This document shows positions 12,431 through 23,400 of a stretch of DNA of 64,000 bases, piece after piece; within the stretch, counting starts at the first letter, position 1, and every line of letters begins with the position of its first letter. This DNA comes from Spirodela intermedia (lineage: Eukaryota; Streptophyta; Magnoliopsida; Alismatales; Araceae), in the NCBI GenBank assembly GCA_902729315.2, contig LR746270.1, forward strand, positions 2,343,501 to 2,407,500. Direction: 5' to 3'. The position numbers were made by a program, and so were the translations under genes. The notes beneath the pieces are model-generated. The model was not told where the DNA came from. It worked only from the letters and a program-made list of their open reading frames with translations, and did no database searches.

Positions 12431-12439
12431 AACGATAAT

Positions 12440-12905
12440 ATGTTTGTTACGGTGATGCCCCCCAACCAGTATGAATTTTCAATAAATTCCAGAATAAACT
12501 GCTCAGATTCCCTGCATTCCAGTCAATGCCGTTTCAGCTATCTCCTTCCTCGGATTTTATCCATAAATAGTTTCAACCCCCCACCGGGGTTCACTATCTT
12601 ATCCGGACAGGGCCAGGCCGTCCGAATCCGCCGTCTACTGTCCGATGGACGTTTGACGGCGACACGTGACCGCAGAGTTCCCTTCTCCTCCGCCGTCGCC
12701 GCCATGAGACGTCGCTTTCTCCCTGTCCGGAATCGCGGCCATAAAATCCCCCGCCTTTTTTCTCGGTCTCCTCCCGTATATATATGCACTATTCTCTAAT
12801 ACGGGTGCATTAAATAAGTCGGTGGCCCCTTCTTAAAGGGCCCCGACATACCGAAAGCCCGGCCCGATATACTCTCAGGCCAGGCCCGGAACAGCTTTAC
12901 TATTG
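12440..12905. other. GC-rich island with a G-box and a TATA-like run, no gene assigned
   Basis: This is a sharp rise in GC inside AT-rich DNA, with a CACGTG G-box near 12664, CCGCCGTCGCC-type CpG-rich sequence and a TATATATA run near 12777. It resembles a plant core promoter plus 5' leader, but the open frames through it (12440-12799 plus; 12538-12789 minus) have no recognisable protein. It could be an alternative upstream start of the GIF gene, a non-coding transcript promoter, or a remnant of a lost gene. Confidence 0.35.
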
Positions 12906-12970
12906 GGCGTGCAAATTTTTCTAATTATTCTAGATCAGAAAAATTATTCTAAATCAGCCTAGTCATTGAT

Positions 12971-13140
12971 CCTCTCTCTCTCTCTCTCTCTCTCTATGTA
13001 TACATATATATATACATGTATTTCTGTACCTATCTATCTATCTATCTATCTATCTAGTAGGCTCTTTAAGGCCTGAGGTGAAGTTACCTCTCTCTCTATC
13101 TATACATACATATATATATATATAGAGATATATATATTGA
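12971..13140. repeat. Microsatellite cluster: (CT)n, (TATC)n, (TA)n
   Basis: A CT run at 12971-12995 is followed by TA-rich DNA, a TATC tetranucleotide run at 13029-13056 and a further CT/TATC/TA mixture to about 13140. These are simple sequence repeats of the type common near plant promoters; likely polymorphic in length. Confidence 0.85.
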
Positions 13141-13669
13141 TCTATATATCTACAATGTTATTTAATGAATTTGGGAATTTGTCACGGATGGAAATCCTAT
13201 TTACACAGAATTTTGATTAAAATATTATGCTCACCCATCCTAGTATCTTAAAATCAGGTCCACCCGTGCTAAAATTTCCATTAAAATATTATGCCCACAC
13301 ATTCTAGTACCTTAATTATTTTTTAAAATAATATTTACATAAATATTTAAGAAATATCCCTAAATTTCTGGTGCTTTTTTCAGATCAAAATTTTGGAAAT
13401 ATTATTTTGGATTAATAACGCGAGAAATAAATATAGGAATATAATTTCTCTGAAAATAAGCGCATATAAAAAAGGGAACAGGGCCGCGGCGGGAGATCGT
13501 CGGCTGACTGCGACACGTAGTGTCGCTGTCGGCGCTGTCGGGCGATGGCGGGGTCCCACAGGAGGCGGCCGACCAACGCCAGTCAACGAAGCAGGCGGCT
13601 CACGTGCTCGGTCAAGCCGTCAGAGCCCTCTGGTCCCCGTGACGCACGTGCGAGGATGTAGCTAACCTG

Positions 13670-13980
13670 AAGCCATTCTCGGCACGGCCTCACGTGCTCT
13701 CGGAAACAGAAATGCTTTCTGGGAAGGCATTCCTACCCGCATTCCAGAAATAGACCAATCGATCATCAGAGAAGTCACTTCTCTAATGTAATAGCGTGGA
13801 AAATGGGAGTGATCGCAATACATATGAAGGGAAACCATTCTCAGCACGGCCTCAGGTGCTCTGAGAAACATAAACGCTTTCTGGGAAGGCATTCCGAGCC
13901 TCGTTTCTTCAGATCCCAGAATGAAACCGATCGATCATCTGAGAACTCCTTTCCCAGAATAGCGTGGAAAAACGGCGGGA
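13670..13980. repeat. Tandem duplication of about 165 bp in the GIF upstream region
   Basis: Copy 1 (13670-13807) and copy 2 (13826-13980) share 'gctttctgggaaggcattcc' (13714 and 13876), 'gcacggcctca' and 'atagcgtgga' (13791 and 13959), giving a period of 162-168 bp. Copy 1 retains a CACGTG G-box (about 13690); in copy 2 the same site is CAGGTG. Two more CACGTG sites lie just upstream at about 13600 and 13645. The block sits about 310-620 bp before the GIF start codon, so it is part of its presumed promoter. Confidence 0.8.
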
Positions 13981-14083
13981 AAGAGGCTGAGGACGGCGGC
14001 GGGTGGGGCCATCCAAAATCACTGGGCAACTGTGGAGACGGTGGGGAGAACAGGAGAATGGCTGTCAGCGCTGGGGGGAAGCT

Positions 14084-14119
14084 GTGGGGCCCACAGTGGG
14101 GCCCACAGTGGGGCCCAGC
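14084..14119. promoter_or_regulatory. Triple 12-bp repeat of a TCP-type site upstream of GIF
   Basis: Three adjacent 12-bp units, GTGGGGCCCACA twice and then GTGGGGCCCAGC, lie about 175-210 bp before the ATG. Each full unit contains GGGCCCAC (and GTGGGCCC on the other strand), which fits the consensus of TCP transcription factors. TCPs and the GRF/GIF module act in the same leaf-growth network, so regulation by TCPs is plausible; this is inferred from sequence only. Confidence 0.55.
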
Positions 14120-14196
14120 AACCCTCGTACGGCGTCTCGAACCCCCCCTTCCCCCCGTCCTTCGCCTTTTATCGTCTGACGGGAAAAGGGGGGGAA

Positions 14197-14240
14197 TAGA
14201 GAGAGAGAGAGCAGGGCTAGAGAGTAGGGGAGAGGCAGTA
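14197..14240. promoter_or_regulatory. GA-rich element in the GIF 5' leader
   Basis: A GAGAGAGAGAGAG stretch followed by further GA-rich DNA lies less than 100 bp before the GIF ATG. Such tracts in plant leaders bind BASIC PENTACYSTEINE (GAGA-binding) factors. Function here is inferred. Confidence 0.4.
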
Positions 14241-14292
14241 GCAGGCTCTTTGGTGGGTGTGGGGGTGGAAGGGAGGGAGAGGGGTGTTTAGA

Positions 14293-14461
14293 ATGCAGCA
14301 GCAACTCATGCAGCAGCATCCGATGATGGCATACGCCAACCACCCCGGAAACGTCACCACCGATCTGATCCAGCAGGTTCTTTCCCGTGCGCTAATCGCC
14401 GTTTCTTCCTCTTTTCTCGTCTGCATTCATTTCTATGCTCTTTGTGATTTGCGCTAGTTAG

Positions 14462-14497
<36 letters not shown>

Positions 14498-17400
14498 AAG
14501 ATATATATATATATATGTATGTTGTCTGTGCCATATTCCATGCTTATGTTGTTCACACGGAGTCATTCTTCTACTCCTACTTTTTTTTTTCGGCGTTACT
14601 AATGAGAGGGACACATTTTATGGTGTTCTATTGGGGTTTTCGACCTGTTCACAGTTTTGCTTACGCAGCAAAGATGATGACGATTTTTTGTCTTTCTTTT
14701 GCTTTTAGTCGTGAATTTTGGCTTTTTGATCCGGTGCCCCGCCTCCTCCCCTCCAACATTATTGTACCGTTCTTTACTGTGTCTCTTTATATTTCGTTTT
14801 CTGCAGAACATCCTTTTCCAGTATCTTTATATTTCATTTCACTTTCTTTAGACCAGGAGGTAAGATTATGTTTTTTCTCTCTGGCTGGGAATATTTTCCG
14901 TTTCCAGGATCTTTTCCTCGGCATCTGTTGATGATTTGAGGAAGGGTCTTTCTCCTGGATAATGATGAAGCTAGTTGTGCGCTCTTACGTCTATTCTATT
15001 CGTTTTTGCTGTTGTCCGCTTCTTCAGTGTTTGGCGTATTCTTTCGTCTGTTTGAAGGTTATTGGTCGAAAAAGTTTACTATCTCAATGTCTCTGTACAT
15101 ATTCAGTCTAATGCTCATTGATCTTTAATATCTCAGATTGAAGAATCACGTATAATCCATTGATGTCTTCTCGCTTGTTTTTTCCTTTTTTTAGCTTCCT
15201 GAATTCCTGTGGAGACCTCTTTCTGTTGTGCTTCATTGACGTGTAGCATGGGAGTCGTATCATCTTCAGATGGATTTATCAGTAATCTTCGCTATAACAT
15301 TTCTATGCTGAATAGGGGAGTAGTGTGTTACGTAAGATAAATAGATATTTAGGTCATCTGTACGGAGCATGATTCCGGGATTCTAGTGCTTCTCCTTTAA
15401 TGTTCCAGATTTGTGCTCATCATTGGTTCAGATTCTTGGATGCTGCCCATGTTACGTGTTCGAATGATGGCGCTAGTCTCTACAGGGCGTTTGAAATAGG
15501 TATCTCGCTGGACTATTGATGTGCCCTCTCAGAAGCCCACCTTAATGGCTCCGGATTTGATATTTCACTCTCTTCAGCAGCAAAGGTCCTGATGACAATA
15601 TGTGCATTCTGAGAAAATGTGAGGTGATCTTGGACGAAGTTTGTGATGGCCGAGAAGCCATTCAGCCTATCCTTAGTTTTGTAGGAGGGGAGCCTCTTTG
15701 TTAATGAAGATATTAGCAGAGTATGTTGAGATCACAGAACTAAATCTCTGGTGTCCTTCGGAGACGAATGGAAAAATCAGATTTTCTGGAGTGGGAAATG
15801 ATCCTGTACGGGTCTTGTTCTAGATCTTCCTCATTCCTAGCTAGGTGCGAGATGAAGAACCACTTTCTCTGTGGTCCCTGTTCAGAAGAGGGGCTTTATA
15901 TATCCTCAAAAAGCCAGAGGGCATGGGGTTGGATCTTGTGGAACCAGTACATCAAGCTAAAAGCGAGATAATCTGTATAAAAATAAGTGAATCTCGTAAA
16001 AAAAACTTCATGAAATTCATTACGATTGGGGTGAAACGCTCAAAAACTATTTTCATTAAAAAGCAGATCAAAAATAGGTTTTAAGTGCGTGATAGTTGAG
16101 AGATTATTTACCAATAAGATTGAGGTGGAATTATAAAATCTAGATAACAACTAATGAATTGAGATGAAAAAGCTTCAATAACCTAATGCTGAGGTGGAAC
16201 GTCTACAAATAAGATCAGAAGAAATATCTTCATGCGTACATCTGAATCTAAGAAATATGGACCAAAGATTGGGGAGTAAGTTACCTTCTCTTGAAGTAAT
16301 GAACCCAGTCGAGTTGAGAGGTATTAAGGGTGCGAAATCTAGCTGGTCCCACGTTTGAAACCTATATCTTGCATGAGAAGGGAAAGGAGTCATGCTCGTG
16401 CAGTTTTTGATTTTTTCCGTGCAGAATCTTCTTATGTTGACACCTGATATGGCAACAGGCCTGCATGGGAATAGGCGGATTCTTTTAAACATGGAAGGTC
16501 CTCTCAAGAGACGACTTTACACATGAATGATTGGGGTGTGGTCGTGTGGGGGTCTTTGCCCTTGGGCCAAAAAGTTATGCAAAATCATTTGAGGTTCTGC
16601 ATGGAAAAATTGTGTTGTCAATGGGGGTTGGTTGTGGACGATCTTGGTTGTCATGTGACAGATGGAGATCCAACCAAGCTCTTGTTAGAAGAGAATCTTC
16701 ACATAATGCTAATGGTAGAGGGAGCAGATGATGATTTGGCTTCTCGCATTTATCTATCCTCAAGGTCGTTGTCCAATTTCTGTTCTCTGCCTTTCATGAG
16801 TTGATAATGAAATTCCGTTGCTTCTGTCAAGTCCTCTGGGTTGTAAATGAAAAACAGATAAATATATTAGAATTGTAAATGACAACGTAAAAGTAGGTCA
16901 AGAACTAATAGGAAAAGAAAATAGATCCGTAAGTGAAAATCCTGAGAAAAAATGGAGCTTAAAAGAAGTTAGGCGGTGTTCTTCTTTGAGCCATATTACT
17001 TCAGAATGGTTATTGTCAAAGATGATGTTCTATAGCTTTGATGAAACAACTCTAGTCCTTTGTTTCCCTACCAATGGATCAGTAGTCATTGGTATTGGAC
17101 TAGGTGTCTGAATCTTCCCATTGAACCTACCCTTGATGGGGAGATAGCATGTCAGTCCGGGTCATGCTAGAGAAAGCTATTATGGTCATCCATCAGCCCA
17201 AGTTTTGGAAAAAGATTCTAACGAAATGCAATGGCTTATCAATTTTCATGGTCCTAGCTGGGCATGGAGTACCAGCAGAGCGAGTGAACTGTAATCCTTA
17301 TAAGTGGTGCTGAAGTAAAATTTTTGTGTGCAAAAATCAATCATAAAAGACAGTCTATTCAGAGTCTTCCTCTAGGTGTTTCACTAGGTCATGGAACATT

Positions 17401-20400
17401 GTCAGAGCTTGGAGATGTATTGTTGATGTGCATGATAGTCTTTGGCCATTTCAGACACCTTTTCTTCTTTTACTTGAAATTCAAGTGAAGAAATTGGTCA
17501 AAAGTTTCCATCCTCGTGTGCTTTGCGTTCAATCCTCAAATTAATCGTTGATACTTCTCCTCAAGCCAGTAGTTTTTTTTATTTTGGATGTTTCACTCGT
17601 TATTTCTGGAGAGGTTATCATTGCAAATCCATGAGTGCTGACGCAGATGTTAACACTTTGATAGTTTTGGTGTTGGCTTGGTTCTCCTTGGTGGCAACAC
17701 TTGTGGACATTGTTCTCTTTTTACCATCAGATGTCAATACTTATCTCAGAAGTGTTAACGTTTGACAGGTGTCAATTCTTTACAGCTTATGTATTGACGC
17801 TCGAGATGATATTATTGTACACCAATAGTTATTGACACTAGATGTAATAGGTAGCGACACTCTTTGGTTAGGAGTTGACATTTTGCTTGTTTCAGATTGC
17901 AGGCATTAATATGATCCATTTTTGCAGATCCAATGTATATGCATCTAAATTCGATGGTTAGAACATTAAGTTAGTACCTTGCTGAGGACAGGTCTTTCTC
18001 GTCAGTATGCCACTGTCATCTTTCACTTCCCCTCAAGCTAAGAACCTCCTCTATATTCACAACTCAAACTAATTTCGACTCTAAACTGCAGCTTAAGAAA
18101 GTTCTTGTTGTAATGGCTTAAGAAAGGGCTGGGAGAGTCTTAGAAGAAATAGTTTGGCATTCCTTAGTTTGATTGGTATACTTCGATTTATCAGAGTTAC
18201 CGCCTGTGAGAGATATCTAGCATATCCTTGACCTTTCCCGAAGGAATTCGAGGCCTTTCCTTGCCCTATTATCACATACCCTTTTAGTGGACGCACTAAG
18301 ATGGGGATATAGGCGGTATAATGATTGTGAAACTGATTTGTGATATGCCCTTATTCTTTCTCTTGTACCGATTACCCATTGAAATGATGGTTCTACCACC
18401 CTTGGTATCCCTTAGAAGTGGCAGCAATTGAAGAAGGTTTGCTGAAAGTCAATCAACCATTGAGGTGGTAATCAAGTACTTGTGGCCAATAATAGAACTT
18501 ATATGATTAAATGGCCTGGGTAAGAGGAGCCAACTGTTAATATAAAGAAGTGTGCTTACTTGCCGTCAAATTATTTTTCTTGGGTTTATAGTGTTCAAGC
18601 ATTTTTATTCAAACTAAGGTTGGAGGTACCTATTGCTGAATTATTCGGGGAGATTGCACCATCACAAATTGTATAGTGGAAATGAATGTTTGTGTGACAA
18701 TAAATGACTCCTAGACCCTTGTAAAGGATAAAAAATTATGTTAGAAGCCCAATCTTGTCTTCAGAATTTTTGAAAGGTGCTTGAAGTCTCTCGTGATGCT
18801 TCCATAAAAAATTGATGTGGCTGCGGCTTTACTATTGAAAAATAAAATATAGATTTTTTTACTGTTATTTTGGTATAGCAGATTATAATTGCCTACGTTT
18901 GTGAGGAATTAATCTTTTCAATAACTTTTTGACTATAGCTGGCATGGAAAGGGAATTACTCTTGGATGGGCAGAACAGTCCTTTCCCTCATGGCTATGAA
19001 AATGACTTCCATTGAGCTGTATGTCTTCCACTTAGGAGAAAGGACCTCAATTATCGGGTTTTAGGTCTATATCCAATGTAGAATTATATCCCTAAATGTT
19101 ACTTCTTTTTCGGGGATAACCAGCTCGTTTTGTAGCCCTTGTCTCAATCGACTAGGGAAGGAGAGCAAAAAGTAGCTAGCCACTTTTGCCTTTTCTCAAC
19201 CCTCTATTCTGGCCAGAGATGGCGGGACACCATTTCCTTGCTTGTGAGGCGAGTTCCATTTCTCTCCCGTCAGGAAGCTGTCTTCCTTTATTGATTTTTG
19301 TAGGCTCTGCATTAACTTCCCCCCGCGCATGATATTTTGCTGGGAGTATTTCTGCTGTGCTTTCGTCCAGAAGTCACTAGAGCGCTGCAGCCTCTCTCTT
19401 CTTGCTTCAACAGCTACTCCCTGTCTACGTCATTGTGTGTACTCCTCTTGATTTCTTCTATTGGAAGACATCGGCATCGTTCTCTATAGCTGCAGGTGAT
19501 GGGCTGCTCTATCTTATTGTCATTTTCAGAAGTCATGATTATCTGTCTCCTGTTAATGGCTTCCTCACCTTTACTGAGGGCATTACTGGTGCTGGGAACA
19601 CCACCTCTAGTGACTCAATGCTCCAAAAGGGTTTCCTAAGGTTTCCCTTTGTGTCAGTTGCAACTGCAACTGGATGCCGGTGTACATTGCCTCTCTTTGC
19701 ATGGTTTTTTCCCCTTTCCCATACGCATTTGAGGACATGCTCTGTTTTTTTTTTTTCCAACCCATTTTTGTTTGGAAAATCTTCCCAGGATTCTGTTACA
19801 CCGCACTTTTTTTATTCTTTTGTGTTTGCCAGTAACCAATGTGATCTGAAATAATGAACGCAACTTCCTTCTGTTTTCTGCTAATTTTTGGCAGTACCTG
19901 GATGAGAACAAGCAACTGATCTTGGCAATTCTTGACAACCAAAATTCTGGCAAACTTGATGAGTGTGCCGTGTGAGTATCTCCTAATTTTGGTGTGAATG
20001 GTTCAAATTTTGTCTGCAAGTCTCACTCTGTCAGTGTTTGAACGCTAATATATGATATTATTATTGTTAAATTCCTGCATGAATTATAATTCCTCTTTTG
20101 ATTTATCCTCTTCTCGATAGTTACAATAGTAACAGCCTGCCATGTACTGGCTTAATTTGTTGCATATTTGTTTATTGAGATGAATGAAAATTGGAAGAGC
20201 GTTTACTCTTAAGATGAACAGGACAACAAGATAACAGACTGGAAGGTCATAAGGGTTACTGCGTTATGCTGTCTACATGTGCTTGGCTCTAAAAATTACA
20301 TGATGAAGATACCTCTTTTTAACATTATGTTCGCAAAAATTAACATTATGTTGTTGAGATGGAAACAGGCCAGACTATTGCTTGCTTCTGAAGTTAGTTT

Positions 20401-23400
20401 TCATCTATGATAAACACCCCTCCAAAGAAAAATTGTTAGAGTAGAAAAAGAAGAGTGAGTGATTTAATTGATGATTAAAGGATGATAAGTATTTGGACTT
20501 TCCATTTGAATGGGAAAATCATTTCTTTTGGAAGAAAAGTCACTGGGCACTGGAGCCGTCCATTTTGTTTCTGTTAGGATGTTAAACTGGCAATTATTCT
20601 GAGGAATGATGAAGAGGGCGGTTCAATGATTTTCGAAGCCTTCTGTCTTTAGTTTAGTCTATGCCATCTTAGTTTAGATTTTCTGCTGATGTAAAGAATT
20701 TTTTTTCTAGAGTTGATTTTATGCATACGTTATGCCTTTAAATGCCTTTTAGTGTAACTGCAACAGGAAAGGAAAGTGGGATATTAATGAGATTTCATGG
20801 TCTTTTCCTATCTAGGATCCAGAGAATTAAACATCTCTCTTTTGTTACTATCATCTTTGCACTCTCTTTCCTAATGGTCTGTAATACTTCTTAGTACATG
20901 CTAATCATGTTTGTTTTGGCTCCTTCTTATTTTTGGATTAATGATTCATCAATTTTATTATTGTATTCACGTGTAAGTTTTTACCAATAATTAAATGGTG
21001 AAATGGAGTCTTCTTGTTCATATATGTAGAATTTTGGAGGTAGAGGAGATGAATGGAGTAAGACGGAAACCATTTGTGCAGTTCCTTCCCCTTAACATGG
21101 ATTTTACGAACTATGGAAAAAATCTGTCTGCGCTAAGGCCACTGTATTGTAGTTGTAAGGCCCTAAAGCCTTATAACTATTTTTGTTGTATCAGTTAAAT
21201 TTGGATATTTGTTAACTCGTTATTAGATTCATGTAAAATCTGTAATATAATATCCAAGAGCCCCTAAGTCTCTTAACAAAACAAGGAAACGGAACACTTC
21301 TTCTAGTGTCCCGAAACTTAATTGAAATTGTATTTCTATGAATTCATTTTTGTCTTGATATTTGTCATGGGTTGCGATTGTCTTATCCAAGATATTTGAA
21401 TGTTTTGATTTTTACTCCATGGCCAATGTCAAAGTCTTACAGGGCATTAGGGTTAGGACTTTTCGGGATAAGGCTGAACTGTGTTTTTATCCCCAGTTAT
21501 GTCCAACTGTAAAAATTCCCAGTTCGTATTGAAGGTCTCACGGTAACAGAAATACTGCTCCATTATAAATTGGTTAAAACTATTTATCTCCTTTTTGAGT
21601 ATGCTTCAGAGAAATTACCTTCTATCATTGATCTGAGAGTTAGAAGGGAGATGCTTCATGCTTACATTCTTGCTCTTTAGACAATGGAGCATTTAAGATC
21701 CAAGTAAAATGTTCTCACACAGCTTGATGACATAAACTCTTGCATGGTTCTGCATTTCCTCCATTTGTTTGACAATGTGATGTCTCATGTTTTCCTAATC
21801 ATCCTCGCCTTTTATGATTCTACCTCATGAAATTTTCCCCAAGAAAAAGAATTTGTAGAAATTTAACACATCGTTTTGTAGTTGAAGATTCATGAAAGAC
21901 AGTGGAATATGGATTTGTTCCCTTTTTTTCTTTCTAATATCCAAATTGGATCCTGTATGATATTGCAGGAATCAAGCAAAGCTTCAAAGAAATCTCATGT
22001 ACCTTGCTGCTATCGCAGATTCTCAGCCTCAGATGCCAACAATTGCACAGGTACTAATCTTTATCTACCGATTCTTGCCCTTTTCGTCATAATGGTTGAT
22101 GACGTGATATGCTATGGACACGCAATGATGTTTTCAGTTTTCAGATTCATAACGCTTAAAATGTATCTTTTACCATAGGAAAAATCTTATAACGCTTAAG
22201 ATGAGCTTGAGGGTATGTATACCTCTCTTTTGGTGATGCTGTACAGATGTCAAATACAATAGCCTACAGAAGGGCTAAATGACAAAAAGACGTAGCTGGG
22301 AAGGTTGTACTAGGATTTTACTTTCTTCTTTGAACACCCATTTTGAAACTCATAGGTGATCATATACATAGAGTTTATGAGCAAGAAAAGCTAGAAAAGC
22401 TTTCTAAAGTGCAGTCATGTCTGGGGTTTTGATAAGTCAGGAAGCTGCATGCCTGCAGAAAGATATGAGGAAGAGGTAACGCTTGAACAGTACTATTGTC
22501 AGATAGAATGACAATCAATTTAGATGTTTTTCTGCTAATCGAATATGAGATTTTTGACGTTTTGAAGTACATGCCGAGTATCCCTATATTGTGGAGTTGA
22601 TGCTGAAGGGTGTACACTGAGGTCTTGAAGTAGACTGGTGTTTATCTGTCTCAGTAGATGCATCAGACGTAGAACGCTTCTTTCCACCTTAGTGTTGGAG
22701 TGAGAGATACCTGCGTGTTTCTTGCTCCTTTAACAGATAGAAGAGTAGTCAAGAGGGATAAAAAGCTCATGGTGGAACAATGGTTGGGATGGGTGATCAG
22801 CAGCCCAGTTAGTATCAATATAAGCACAAACCTCCCAAGGTGCAGTGAATTATAAAAACAAAGAACAATGAAGGGTGCCATCCAATTATTGAAGAACTCA
22901 AATCATGGTCACAAACGGACTGAAGTATGTTTTCCGGAAAATGGACTAAAGATATGCACAACCTGGTTGATTTCTGGACAATTGATTTTGAAAGTACTCA
23001 AGAGCACCAACGTGCTAACAATAGGGATTTGATTCTACGAGGTGCACCAACAAAAGAGCAAAGCTTATGTTGTAGGTCCATTAGAGTGTCAATTGTGTGA
23101 GAACATGACCAGTGCCGGGCAGAATGTCAGTGATATACTTCTGCGCAGATAATAGGTTACTCAAGTAGAACAAGTGGCCTCGAGATAAAAGAACTGGTGT
23201 ACCGTTGAGAAATATTAATTGACATATCTGCTAAACCGGAGAAGGAAGATCAGCCTGTTGGGTTGTCAATCATCGTACATTAGTACAAGTGGTAGATCTT
23301 TCTGGGGCCTATCTTAAGTTGAACTAAAAGTGATGGGCTTAAAGATTACAACAGTGGCAAAAGAGTTAAACTGCAAAGAAGCGGGAAGCCATGTCTCATC

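Noticed and set aside
12440-12799. 119-aa plus and 83-aa minus open frames in the GC island as genes
   Set aside because: GC-rich DNA opens frames on both strands by chance; neither protein resembles a family.
14515-14931. 138-aa open frame in GIF intron 1 as a nested gene
   Set aside because: Phe/Ser/Leu-rich translation of T-rich intron DNA, no domain or start context.
17523-17900. Repeated 'tgtcaatact/gtgttaac' motifs in GIF intron 1 as a structured regulatory array
   Set aside because: Spacing is irregular and the motifs vary; more likely the tail of a decayed transposon. Kept only as a note in the intron entry.
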